Made by a program: the position numbers and the translations under genes | The notes under the pieces: model-generated | What the model saw: the letters and a program-made list of their open reading frames with translations, nothing else | What the model was told of the DNA's origin: nothing | The model's database searches: none | Source of the DNA: Acidovorax sp. CF316 | Lineage (GTDB): Bacteria; Pseudomonadota; Gammaproteobacteria; Burkholderiales; Burkholderiaceae_C | Assembly: GCF_000276605.1 (NCBI RefSeq) | Contig: NZ_AKJX01000261.1 | Location: forward strand, 1-64,000 | Reading direction: 5' to 3' | Length of the DNA stretch: 64,000 nucleotides | Shown here: piece after piece, positions 11,594 to 21,100 of the stretch | Numbering within the stretch: the stretch's first letter is position 1 | How the letters are laid out: each line of letters starts with the position of its first letter

Positions 11594-12823
11594 CTACTTG
11601 TCTTGCGAGATCGGCATGTCGATGCTGCCGTCGAGCATCTTCACCGGGCCGGCGGCCGTGGGGTTGATGTCGAAGTCGAAGATCTCGGTGGGCAGCCACA
11701 GCGTGGCGCAGGCATTGGGCACGTCGACCACGCCGCTGATGTGGCCCTGCACCGGGGCAGTGCCCAGGATGGAATAGGCCTGTGCACCGCTATAGCCGAA
11801 CTTTTTCAGGTACTCGATGGCGTTCAGGCAGGCCTGGCGGTAGGCCACCGTGACATCCAGGTAATGCTGCTTGCCCGATTCGTCGACCGAGATGCCCTCG
11901 AAGATCAGGTAGTCCTTGTAGTTGGGGGTGACAGGGCTGGGCTTGAAGATCGGGTTCTTGATGCCGTACTTGGCCATGCCGCCCTTGATCAGGCTGACCT
12001 TCATGTGCACCCAGCCCGCCATTTCGATGGCGCCGCAGAAGGTGATCTCGCCGTCGCCCTGGCTGAAGTGCAGGTCACCCACCGAGAGCCCCGCGCCTTC
12101 GACGTAGACCGGGAAATACACCTTGGAGCCGCGCGAGAGGTCCTTGATGTCGCAGTTGCCACCGTGTTCGCGTGGCGGCACCGTGCGTGCGCCCTCGGCG
12201 GCGGCCTTGGCCTTGGCCTCGCCCTGCAGCTTGCCCATGTGGGCGGTGATTCCGTTGGGCGGGTTGGCCAGGCCGGGCACGCGGTCCGGGTCGGTGGCGA
12301 TCAGCTCGGCCTCGCGCGCATTCCAGGCATCGAGCATCTTCTGGTCGGGCAGGCAGCCGATCAGGCCGGGGTGGATCAGGCCCGCGAAGTTCACGCCCGG
12401 GATGTGGCGGCTGTTGGTGAACATGCCGTGGAAGTCCCAGATGGACTTTTGCGCCAGCGGGTAGTGCTCGGTCAGGAAGCCGCCGCCGTTCTTCTTGGAG
12501 AAGAAGCCGTTGAAGCCCCACAGGCTGTCGTCGCGCGCGCCGATGTCGAGCAGGTCCACCACCAGCAGGTCGCCCGGCTCGGCGCCCTTGACGCCCACGG
12601 GGCCCGACAGGAAGTGCACAGTGGACAGGTCCACGTCGCGCACGTCGTCGGCGCTGTCGTCATTCTTGATGGCGCCGCCGGTCCAGTCATAGGTCTCGAG
12701 CTTGAACTCCGCCCCGGGCTCCACCCACACGGCCATGGGGATGTCCGGGTGCCAGCGGTTGTGCACCTGGGGGTTGTCGTACGGCGACTGCTTGAGGTCC
12801 ACCTTGATCAGGGTATCGGCCAT
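11594..12823 (-). CDS. fmdA: Formamidase / acetamidase FmdA
   Basis: A 409-residue member of the FmdA/AmdA family, which hydrolyses formamide (and more slowly acetamide) to ammonia and formate. Visible family blocks are NRWHPDIP near the start, GDLLVVDLLDIG, SRHIPGVNFAGLIHPGLIGC and SQGDGEITFCGAIE, and the length is typical. It is unrelated in fold to the neighbouring AmiE, so the operon carries two independent amide hydrolases with overlapping substrates. It starts 57 bp after urtE and is preceded by an AAGGAG-like site. Confidence 0.93.
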   Translation of the reverse strand: MADTLIKVDLKQSPYDNPQVHNRWHPDIPMAVWVEPGAEFKLETYDWTGGAIKNDDSADDVRDVDLSTVHFLSGPVGVKGAEPGDLLVVDLLDIGARDDSLWGFNGFFSKKNGGGFLTEHYPLAQKSIWDFHGMFTNSRHIPGVNFAGLIHPGLIGCLPDQKMLDAWNAREAELIATDPDRVPGLANPPNGITAHMGKLQGEAKAKAAAEGARTVPPREHGGNCDIKDLSRGSKVYFPVYVEGAGLSVGDLHFSQGDGEITFCGAIEMAGWVHMKVSLIKGGMAKYGIKNPIFKPSPVTPNYKDYLIFEGISVDESGKQHYLDVTVAYRQACLNAIEYLKKFGYSGAQAYSILGTAPVQGHISGVVDVPNACATLWLPTEIFDFDINPTAAGPVKMLDGSIDMPISQDK

Positions 12824-12880
12824 GGCGTGTTGCTCCTTGGATGGTTGTGGAAGGGGAACGAAAAGAGACGGGAGAGAGGG

Positions 12881-13570
12881 TCAGACGGACAGGTAGGCCT
12901 TGATGTGCTGCTGGTCGGTATCGGCACGCGCGGTCTCGTGTACCAGGCGGCCACCTTCGATGACGAACAGGCGGTCGGCCACGTCCATGGCGAACGAGAG
13001 CACCTGCTCGCTGACCACGATGGTGATCTGGCGCAGCTTGCGGATCTCGTTGAGGGCCCGGGCGATGTCCTTGATGATCGAAGGCTGGATGCCCTCGGTG
13101 GGTTCGTCGAGCAGCAGCACCTTGGGGTCGGTGACCAGCGCGCGCGCAATCGCCAGCTGCTGCTGCTGCCCGCCCGAAAGGTTGCCGCCCTTGCGCCGGC
13201 GCATGTCCCACAGCACGGGGAACAGGGCGTAGATCTCATCGGGGATCTCGCGCGTCTTCGAGTTCTCCAGCCCCGTCTGGATGTTCTCTTCCACCGTGAG
13301 CGTGGGGAAGATCATGCGGCCCTGGGGCACGTAGGCAATGCCCTTGGCCACGCGGCGAAAGCTCTCGTCACGCGTCACCTCCTGGCCGGCCACGGTGATG
13401 CTGCCACTCTTGACCGGCATCACCCCCATGAGGCTCTTGAACAGCGTGGTCTTGCCCATGCCGTTGCGGCCCATGATGGCCACGGTCTCGTTGGCCCGGC
13501 CCTCGAAGGAGATGCCGTGCAGTGCTTCGCTCTGGCCGTAGGCCACGAACAGGTCCTTGACTTCCAACAT
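12881..13570 (-). CDS. urtE: Urea/amide ABC transporter ATP-binding protein UrtE
   Basis: A 229-residue ABC ATPase of the branched-chain amino acid/urea class. Walker A GRNGMGKTT lies at about residues 34-42, the signature LSGGQQQQ near 135, and Walker B ends LLLDEPTEGIQPSIIKDI, a sequence typical of UrtE more than LivF. With UrtD it would drive import of urea or short amides from the periplasm. It is fourth after urtA in gene order and is followed by fmdA at 57 bp. Confidence 0.92.
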   Translation of the reverse strand: MLEVKDLFVAYGQSEALHGISFEGRANETVAIMGRNGMGKTTLFKSLMGVMPVKSGSITVAGQEVTRDESFRRVAKGIAYVPQGRMIFPTLTVEENIQTGLENSKTREIPDEIYALFPVLWDMRRRKGGNLSGGQQQQLAIARALVTDPKVLLLDEPTEGIQPSIIKDIARALNEIRKLRQITIVVSEQVLSFAMDVADRLFVIEGGRLVHETARADTDQQHIKAYLSV

Positions 13571-13600
13571 ACGGTGGTGCTCCTGTGCGGGGTGGCTCGG

Positions 13601-14344
13601 TCAGTGGCCGAGGTAGACGTCGATCACCTTGGGGTCGTTCTGGACCTTGTCCATCGAGCCCTCGGCCAGGATCTTTCCCTGGTGCATGACGGTGACCTTG
13701 TGCGCGATGCGCTTGACGAACTCCATGTCGTGCTCGATCACGATCACCGCGCGGTTCTTGCAGATGCGCTGCAGCAGCTCGGCCGTGAGCTCGCGCTCGC
13801 GTGCGCTCATGCCGGCAATCGGCTCGTCGAGCATCAGCAGCTCGGGCTCCTGCATCAGCAGCATGCCGATCTCCAGCCACTGCTTCTGGCCGTGCGACAG
13901 CAGGCCGGCCTCGGTGTCGAGCTTGTCCCCGAGGCCGATGTCGTCGGCCACGGCCTGCACGCGCTTCTTCACCGCCGGGGTGCAGCGGAACGCGAGTGCG
14001 CCGAACACCGAGCGCCCCGAGGGGTAGGAGACCTCCAGGTTCTGGAACACCGAGAGGTTCTCGTAGATCGAGGGCGTCTGGAACTTGCGGCCGATCCCCA
14101 GGCGCACACGCTTGTGCTCGGCCATGCGCGTGAGCTCCTCGTTCTTGAACTTGATGCTGCCGCCGGTGGCGCGCGTCTTGCCGCAGATCAGGTCCAGCAG
14201 CGTGGTCTTGCCCGCGCCGTTGGGGCCGATGATCACGCGCAGCTCGTTCTTGTCGACGTACAGCGTGAGGGCGTCGATGGCCTTGAAGCCGTCGAACGAG
14301 ACCGTGAGGTCTTCCACGGCCAGGGCGAAGTCGGTGTTGCTCAT
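13601..14344 (-). CDS. urtD: Urea/amide ABC transporter ATP-binding protein UrtD
   Basis: A 247-residue ABC ATPase. Walker A is IIGPNGAGKTTLLDLI, the signature LSHGQKQWLEIGMLLMQ and Walker B LLMLDEPIAGMSARE. The SHGQ variant of the signature and the AGMS ending are characteristic of UrtD and separate it from LivG. It pairs with UrtE as the second nucleotide-binding subunit. Gaps to urtC (26 bp) and urtE (30 bp) indicate one transcript. Confidence 0.92.
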   Translation of the reverse strand: MSNTDFALAVEDLTVSFDGFKAIDALTLYVDKNELRVIIGPNGAGKTTLLDLICGKTRATGGSIKFKNEELTRMAEHKRVRLGIGRKFQTPSIYENLSVFQNLEVSYPSGRSVFGALAFRCTPAVKKRVQAVADDIGLGDKLDTEAGLLSHGQKQWLEIGMLLMQEPELLMLDEPIAGMSARERELTAELLQRICKNRAVIVIEHDMEFVKRIAHKVTVMHQGKILAEGSMDKVQNDPKVIDVYLGH

Positions 14345-14370
14345 GGGGGTGCTCCGGGTGCGGGGTGCGC

Positions 14371-15564
14371 TCAGGCGCGCTGGCTGCTGGCGCCTTCAGG
14401 CAGGCTCGGGGCGGCGGCCGGCGCATCGGTGGGCGGGCGGCTTGGCGGTGCCACCGGCGCCCGCACCGCAGCCTGGCGCAGCGCCTCGCGGCGGCCCTTC
14501 CACCAGGGCACGATGTGGCTCTCCCACAGGCCGGCCAGGCCCATGGGGAAGGCCATGGTCACGCCGATGAACAGGGCGGCCATGAGGAACAGCCACAGGT
14601 CGGGAAAGCTTTCGGAGAAGTAGGTCTTGCCGGCGTTGACCAGCAAGGTGCCGTACACCGCCCCGACCAGGCTCATGCGCCCACCCACGGCGGCGTAGAT
14701 CACCATCTCGATGGACGGCACGATGCCCACGAAGCTCGGCGACATGAAGCCCACCTGCAGCGAAAACAGCGCACCGCCGATGCCCGAGAGCGCGGCCGCC
14801 AGGCAGAAGGTGAAGACCTTGAAGTTGGCCACGTCGTAGCCCGAGAAGCGCACGCGGTCTTCCTTGTCGCGCATGGCCAGCAGCAGGGTGCCGAGCTTGC
14901 TGGTCTGGATGAAGCGGCACAGCACGATGGACAGCACCAGCAGCGCCACGCACACGTAGTACAGGATGTACTTGGCGCTGTCGGTGCGCGTGTCCCAGCC
15001 CCACAGGGTCTTGAGGTCGGTCATGCCGTTGACGCCGCCGGTGTAGCCCTGCTGGCCGATGATGAGCACGGTGCAGATCAGCGCCACGGCCTGGGTGATG
15101 ATGGCGAAGTACACGCCGCCCACGCGGCGCTTGAACATGGCGAAGCTCACGATAAAGGCCAGCAATGTGGGCACCACGATCACCGCGGCCAGCGAGAACG
15201 GCAGGCTCTTGAACGGCACCCAGAACGCGGGCAGCTCGGTGATCTGGTTCCAGTCCATGAAGTCGGGGATGCCGGGGGTGGACTGGATCTTGGTGCTGAT
15301 GGGGTCGGAGGCTTCGAGCTTGAGAAACATGGCCATGGCGTAGCCGCCCAGGCCGAAGAACACACCCTGCCCCAGGCTGAGCACGCCGCCGTAGCCCCAG
15401 ACCATGACCAGGCCGATGGCCACGAAGGCGTAGGTGAGGTACTTGCCCACCAGGTTCAGGCGAAAGATGTCGAGCGCGAGCGGCAGCACCACGGCCAGCA
15501 GCACGGTGAGCAGCACCAGGCTGGCGAGCTGGTAGCGCTGGATCCAGGCTTTGAGGGCATTCAT
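14371..15564 (-). CDS. urtC: Urea/amide ABC transporter permease UrtC
   Basis: A 397-residue inner-membrane permease with about ten hydrophobic segments, LivM/UrtC type. The conserved GYGGVLSLGQGVFFGLGGYA loop is present near residue 55, and the C-terminal half holds MRDKEDRVRFSGYDVANFKV. The last 40 residues form an Ala/Pro-rich cytoplasmic tail without family counterpart. It forms the translocation path with UrtB. It is 41 bp from urtB. Confidence 0.9.
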   Translation of the reverse strand: MNALKAWIQRYQLASLVLLTVLLAVVLPLALDIFRLNLVGKYLTYAFVAIGLVMVWGYGGVLSLGQGVFFGLGGYAMAMFLKLEASDPISTKIQSTPGIPDFMDWNQITELPAFWVPFKSLPFSLAAVIVVPTLLAFIVSFAMFKRRVGGVYFAIITQAVALICTVLIIGQQGYTGGVNGMTDLKTLWGWDTRTDSAKYILYYVCVALLVLSIVLCRFIQTSKLGTLLLAMRDKEDRVRFSGYDVANFKVFTFCLAAALSGIGGALFSLQVGFMSPSFVGIVPSIEMVIYAAVGGRMSLVGAVYGTLLVNAGKTYFSESFPDLWLFLMAALFIGVTMAFPMGLAGLWESHIVPWWKGRREALRQAAVRAPVAPPSRPPTDAPAAAPSLPEGASSQRA

Positions 15565-15605
15565 GAAAGGACTCCGGTGAACTCAGGTGGGGGGTCGGCG
15601 AACGC

Positions 15606-16520
15606 TCAGCGGCGCACCTTGGAGGCGAACAGGCCCTGCGGCCGCACCATCAGGATCAGCACGATCAGCGACAGCGTGATCACCTTGGCCATGGAGCCGG
15701 CCAGGAAGAACTCGGTGATGGACTGGGTCTGCGCGATGCCGAAGGCCGAGACCACCGTGCCCAGCAGGCTGGCCGCACCGCCGAAGGTGACGACCAGGAA
15801 GGCGTCCACGATGTAGAGCGAGCCCGAGGTCGGCCCGGTGGAGCCGATGGTGGTGAAGGCGGCCCCCGCCACACCGGCGATGCCGCAGCCGATGGCGAAG
15901 GTCAGGCGGTCGGTCTTTTGCGTATCGATGCCCGTGGCATTGGCCATCACGCGGTTGGCCACCGTTGCACGGACCCGAAGGCCCCAGCGACTGCGGTGCA
16001 GCGCCAGCAGCACGCCGCAGGTGACCACCACCGTGAGCCCCAGCACGAACATGCCGTTGATGGGGATATCCAGGCCCTCGACGGGTGCCCACGAGCCCAG
16101 CAGCCAGTCGGGCAAGGTGGGGCTGACTTCCTTGGGGCCGATGAAGGTGCGAAAGCACTGCTGCAGCGCCAGGCTGATGCCCCAGGTGGCCAGCAGCGTA
16201 TCGAGCGGGCGCTTGTACAGGTGGCGTATCAGGCCCCATTCCACCAGCCAGCCGGCGGCGAAGGCAATGCCGAAGGCGGCCACGATGGCCACCGGAAAGT
16301 AGTAGGCCACCAGCTGCGGCGCATGCGTCGACGCGAGCGTGGAGCCCAGGTAGATGGTGTAGGCGCCGATGGTCATGAACTCGCCATGCGCCATGTTGAT
16401 CACGCCCATCTGCCCGAAGATGATGGCCAGCCCTAGGCCCATGAGCAGCAGCACGGCGAACAGGCTCAGGCCCGCAAAGCCCTGCATGAGGCCGATGTTG
16501 AGCATTTCTGAGAAGGTCAT
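15606..16520 (-). CDS. urtB: Urea/amide ABC transporter permease UrtB
   Basis: A 304-residue inner-membrane permease with about eight hydrophobic segments. The loop GQMGVINMAHGEFMTIGAYT marks the LivH/UrtB family. The short form without the extra N-terminal extracellular domain found in many UrtB proteins is present here. The start at 16520 (MTFSEMLNIG) follows a GGAGCAG site; an upstream in-frame ATG at 16577 would add 19 unconserved residues. A 161-bp gap with a repeat element separates it from urtA. Confidence 0.9.
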   Translation of the reverse strand: MTFSEMLNIGLMQGFAGLSLFAVLLLMGLGLAIIFGQMGVINMAHGEFMTIGAYTIYLGSTLASTHAPQLVAYYFPVAIVAAFGIAFAAGWLVEWGLIRHLYKRPLDTLLATWGISLALQQCFRTFIGPKEVSPTLPDWLLGSWAPVEGLDIPINGMFVLGLTVVVTCGVLLALHRSRWGLRVRATVANRVMANATGIDTQKTDRLTFAIGCGIAGVAGAAFTTIGSTGPTSGSLYIVDAFLVVTFGGAASLLGTVVSAFGIAQTQSITEFFLAGSMAKVITLSLIVLILMVRPQGLFASKVRR

Positions 16521-16625
16521 GGGTGCTGCTCCTGAGCGCAAACGGGTCGGTACGAAGAACGGGGCACGCAAAGGCACGGCCCAAGCCAGGGACGCCGAGC
16601 AAGGGCCGCCCCGCAGCGAGGGCGT

Positions 16626-16679
16626 CGTCCCCCTCCCGCGAAGCGAGAGAGGGGGAAGCGGCGTAGCCGCTCAGGGGGT
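16626..16679. repeat. REP-like GC-rich double-hairpin element between urtA and urtB
   Basis: CCCCCTC (16629-16635) and GAGGGGG (16649-16655) form one stem. AGCGGC / GCCGCT (16657-16662 and 16666-16671) around GTA form a second perfect stem, closed by GGGGG at 16674-16678. Elements of this shape are, from memory, very common between genes in Comamonadaceae. Here it lies inside the operon just after the urtA stop, a position suited to mRNA processing or partial termination that would make the binding protein more abundant than the permeases. Confidence 0.7.
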
Positions 16680-16681
16680 GG

Positions 16682-17950
16682 TTACTGATACCCTTTGGGG
16701 AAGGGATCGGGCTTGATAAGCTCCGGCGATTCGGCAACGACCTTGAAGCTGGCGTCCGGCATGCCCATGGCGATGCGCGACTTGCTCCACAGGTGGTGGT
16801 TGGCGTCGAGCTTGACGTAGCCCTCGGGCGCGGTCTTGAGCTCGATGCCCGGCGATGCGGCCACCACCTTGTCCACGTCGAAGCTCTTGGCCTTCTCGAC
16901 CGCGGCCTTCCACAGCCAGGGGCCCAGGTAGCCGGCCTGGGTCACGTCGCCGATCACCGCGTCCTTGCCGTACTTGCCCTTGAAGGCGGCGACGAACTTC
17001 TTGTTGTTCTCGTTGTCCAGCGACTGGAAGTACTTCATCGACGAGAAGAAGCCCGCGAAGTTCTCGCCACCCACGCCGGTCATCTCGTCCTCGGTGACCG
17101 AGAGCGTGACCAGCAGTTGCTTGTCGCCGGTGATGCCGGCGGCCTTGAGCGCCTTGTAGAAGGCCACGTTGGAGCCGCCCACCACGGCCACGAACAGGCA
17201 GTCGGGCTTTTGCACCTTGATCTTGTTCATCAGCGAGCCGAAGTTGGTGCTGCCCAATGGGTAGTACTCCTCGCCGACGATCTTGCCCTTCTGGAAGTTC
17301 TCGACATGCTTGCGCGCGATCTTCATCGAGGTGCGCGGCCAGATGTAGTCCGAGCCAATCAGGAAGAAGGTCTTGGCCTTCTTCTCGGTCTTGGCCCACT
17401 CCAGGCTGTACAGGATCTGCTGCGTGGCCTCCTGGCCGGTGTAGATCACGTTCTTGGACTGCTCCAGGCCTTCGTAGAAGGTGGGGTAGTAGAGCAGGCC
17501 GTTCTCTTTTTCAAACACGGGCAGCACGGCCTTGCGCGAGGCGCTGGTCCAGCAGCCGAACACCGCGGCGCAGTGGTCATTGATGAGCAGCTTCTTGGAC
17601 TTTTCAGCGAAGGTGGGCCAGTCGGAGGCGCCGTCTTCCTTGATCACCTTGATCTTGCGGCCGAGCACACCGCCCATGGCGTTGATCTGGTCGATGGCGA
17701 GCTGTTCGGCCTGGATGGAGCCGGTCTCGGAGATGGCCATGGTGCCGGTGGCCGAATGCAGCTGGCCCACGGTGACCTCGGTGTCCGTCACGGCCAGCTT
17801 GGTGGTGTTGACAGCGGCCGTGGTCTGGCCAAAGGACCAGGCCGGCAGGCCGGCCATCGAGGCGGCGCCCATGGCCTGCAGCAGGCGGCGGCGGCCGCCG
17901 TCCGTGGAGGGAGGAAGGCCCAGGGCATTCGGATCGGTGAGGTGCTTCAT
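16682..17950 (-). CDS. urtA: Urea/amide ABC transporter substrate-binding protein UrtA
   Basis: A 422-residue periplasmic binding protein. The N-terminus has a twin-arginine motif (GGRRRLLQAMGAASMAGLP, residues about 18-36), suggesting Tat export. The mature part follows UrtA and FmdD: VGQLHSATGTMAISE, GCWTSASRKAVLPVFE, YPTFYEGLEQSKNVIYTG and YYPLGSTNFGSLMNKI. It binds urea or short-chain amides; presence of AmiE and FmdA in the same operon favours amides. It is first in the operon and divergent from the sensor kinase fusion. The start is the ATG at 17950. Confidence 0.93.
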   Translation of the reverse strand: MKHLTDPNALGLPPSTDGGRRRLLQAMGAASMAGLPAWSFGQTTAAVNTTKLAVTDTEVTVGQLHSATGTMAISETGSIQAEQLAIDQINAMGGVLGRKIKVIKEDGASDWPTFAEKSKKLLINDHCAAVFGCWTSASRKAVLPVFEKENGLLYYPTFYEGLEQSKNVIYTGQEATQQILYSLEWAKTEKKAKTFFLIGSDYIWPRTSMKIARKHVENFQKGKIVGEEYYPLGSTNFGSLMNKIKVQKPDCLFVAVVGGSNVAFYKALKAAGITGDKQLLVTLSVTEDEMTGVGGENFAGFFSSMKYFQSLDNENNKKFVAAFKGKYGKDAVIGDVTQAGYLGPWLWKAAVEKAKSFDVDKVVAASPGIELKTAPEGYVKLDANHHLWSKSRIAMGMPDASFKVVAESPELIKPDPFPKGYQ

Positions 17951-18059
17951 GGTGAAAACGCTCCTTGCTACAGACGGGTTGGATCGGGGTGGTGTGCGGC
18001 GCCGGCCGGTTGGGTGCCGCGCTGGGTTGAAGATTAGGGAGAACCCTGGTTCACGCCCA

Positions 18060-18090
18060 TACGTCAATTAACGTAGCCCCTGCGTACGCA
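18060..18090. promoter_or_regulatory. Candidate operator in the urtA / sensor-kinase intergenic region
   Basis: TACGT-N6-ACGTA (18060-18075) is a perfect 5-bp-arm palindrome, and TGCGTACGCA (18081-18090) is a second one right beside it. They lie in the 173-bp region between the divergent urtA and kinase starts, where the LuxR-type regulator of the same locus would be expected to bind. No binding motif is known to me for this regulator. Confidence 0.4.
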
Positions 18091-18123
18091 CTGCCTGCCC
18101 GGCGTGGCTAGAACGTTTCTTGC

Positions 18124-21100
18124 ATGGGCCGGTGCATGCACTCTTCCACCCCGTCCAGCGCCCCGCAGCCTGCACCGCAGACGATCTTTCGCTTCCGGCG
18201 CGAGTACAACGCCTGGGTGGCCGACGAGACCATGGAGGACTACGCGCTGCGCTACACCCCCAAGAGCTTTCGGCGCTGGAGCGAGTTCCGCGTGGCCAAC
18301 ACCGCCTTCGGCTCGCTGTCCTTCCTGGCGCTGGAGGCCATCGGCGGGGCCATCGCGCTCAACTACGGCTTTTCCAACGCCATGTGGGCCATCCTCGCGG
18401 TGGGGGTGCTGATCTTCCTGACCGGGCTCCCCATCGCCTACTACGCGGCGCGCTATGGCCTGGACATGGACCTGCTCACGCGCGGCGCGGGCTTCGGCTA
18501 CCTGGGCTCGACCATCACCTCGCTGATCTACGCGGTGTTCACCTTCATCTTCTTCGCGCTGGAGGCGGCCATCATGGCGCTGGCGCTGCAGATGGTGGTC
18601 GACTGGCCGCTGCAGTGGTGCTACGTGCTGTCCTCGCTGGTCATCCTGCCCATGGCCATGCGCGGCATCACGCTGATCTCGCGCCTGCAGGCCTGGACGC
18701 AGCCACTGTGGCTGTTCTTGCTGCTGCTGCCCTTCGTGTGGATCGCGCTCACCCAGCCGCAGCTGTACCGCGACTTCGCCGGGCTCTCGGGCCTCAAGAG
18801 CGGCAGCAGCCAGTTCAACCTGCTGATGTTCGGCGTGGCGGGCACGGTTATCTTCTCGCTGGTGGTGCAGATCGGCGAGCAGGTGGACTTCCTGCGCTTC
18901 CTGCCCGAGCGCACGGCCGCCAACCGCTGGCGCTGGTGGGGCGCGGTGCTGGTGGCCGGCCCGGGCTGGATCGTGATGGGCATGCTGAAGATGGCGGGCG
19001 GCGCCTTCCTGGCGTTCGCGGCGCTGCAGTTCGAAGTGGGCACCACGCGCGCGGCCGAGCCCACGCAGATGTTCCTCGCGGGCTTCCACCAGGTCATGCA
19101 GGCGCTGGGCCTGCCGGGCCTGGCAGTGGCGGTCACGGTGCTGTTCGTCGTGGTCTCGCAGATCAAGATCAACCTGACCAATGCCTACGCGGGCTCGCTT
19201 GCCTGGTCCAACTTCTTCGCGCGCATCACGCGCAGCCACCCCGGGCGCGTGGTCTGGCTGGTGTTCAACGTGGGCATTGCCACGCTGCTCATGACGCTCG
19301 GGGTGTTCGGCGCGCTCGAGAAGGTGCTGGCCGTCTACAGCAACGTGGCCATCGCCTGGGTGGGGGCGCTGGTCGCCGACCTGGTGATCAACAAGCCGCT
19401 CGGGCTGTCGCCGCCGGGCATCGAGTTCCGGCGCGCGCACCTGTACGACTTCAACCCCGTGGGGCTGGGCTCCATGGTGCTGGCGGCCACGGTGGCCTGT
19501 TGCGCCTATGCCGGCATGCTGGGCGAAATGGCGGCCGCGTTCTCGCCCTTCATCGCGCTCGTGCTGTCGATGGCGCTGGCCCCGCTGCTGGCCTGGGCCA
19601 CCAAGGGGCGCTATTACCTGGCGCGCCAGCCCGACACCACCTGGCAACCCGGAGAGGCCGTGCGCTGCACGGTGTGCGAGAACCAGTTCGAGTCCGAGGA
19701 CATGGCGCGCTGCCCGGCCTACGGCGCGGCCATCTGCTCGCTGTGCTGCTCGCTCGAATCGCGCTGCCACGACCGCTGCAAGACCGGCTCGCGCGCCACC
19801 GACCAGCTGCGCGCCGTGGCCGCACTGCTGCTGCCACGCCACTGGGCAGCCAAGGTCAACTTCCGCATGGGGCAGTACCTGATGGTGATGGTCTCGCTGT
19901 GCGCGGTGCTGGTGTTCCTGCTCGGCGTGGTCTACGTGCAGGAAAGCCTGGAAACGCCCGCGCAGTTTTTGCGCATGCCGTTCTTCAAGGTCTTCGCGCT
20001 GCTGGCGCTGCTGGCCGCCGTGTGCGCCTGGTGGGTGGTGCTGAGCACCGACAGCCGGCGCATGGCGCAGGACGAGTCGGAGCGCCAGACGCAGCTCTTG
20101 CTGCAGGAGATCGAGGCGCACAAGCGCACCGACGCCGAGCTGCAGGCCGCCAAGGACCAGGCCGAGTCGGCCAGCCTGGCCAAGACGCGCTACGTGGCCG
20201 GCATGACGCATGAATTGCGCTCGCCCCTCAACAGCATCCTCGGCTACACGCAGATCCTGCTCAAGAACCCACAGACCGAGGGCTGGCTGCGCGAGAGCCT
20301 GTCCACCATCCAGCACAGCGGGCAGCACATGCATGCGCTGATCGACGGCTCGCTGGAGCTGGCGCGCATCGAGGCCGGCCGGCTGCGCCTGGACCTGGCG
20401 CCCCTGCCCCTGCCCGAGCTGATCCAGAACGTGGAAGGCATGCTGCGCCCGCAGGCCGAGGCCAGGGGCCTGCGCTTCGTGGTGCAGACCGAAGGCACCA
20501 TGCCGGGCTGGATACGCGCCGATGCCAAGCGCCTGCGCCAGATCCTGATCAACCTGCTGTCCAACGCGGTGCGCTTCACCGAGCGCGGCGAGGTGCGGCT
20601 GCGCATGGACTTTCGCCCGCATGTCTCGCGCATCGAGGTCATCGACACCGGCATCGGCATCGAGCCGCAGGACCGCGAGCGCATTTTCCTGCCCTTCGAG
20701 CGCGGCAGCGCCGGGCGCCGGGCCAGCGAGGCCGGCACCGGCCTGGGCCTGACCATCACGCACTTGCTTACCCAGCTCATGGGCGGCGAGCTCACGGTGG
20801 CCAGCACCCCGGGCCAGGGCAGCACCTTCACCGTGCGCCTGTACCTGCCCGGCATCTCGCCCGACCCGGCGTGGCGCCCGGCCCACATGGCGGCCCTGCG
20901 CCCGGTGATCGGCCACATCGCCCCGCGCCGCACGCTGCTGGTGGTGGACGACCAGCCGCTGCAGCGCCAGCTGCTGGCCGGCCTGCTGGTGCCGCTGGGC
21001 TTCATCGTGCGCGAGGCGGCGAGCGGGCGCGAGTGCGTGGAGATCGTGCGCCAGACCCCGCCCGACCTGGTGCTGCTCGACATCTCCATGGACGACCTCG

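Noticed and set aside
12881-17950. Reading the ABC transporter as a branched-chain amino acid (Liv) system
   Set aside because: The UrtE (DEPTEGIQPSIIKDI) and UrtD (LSHGQKQW) signatures and the UrtA sequence, plus the adjoining amidases, point to urea/amide transport.
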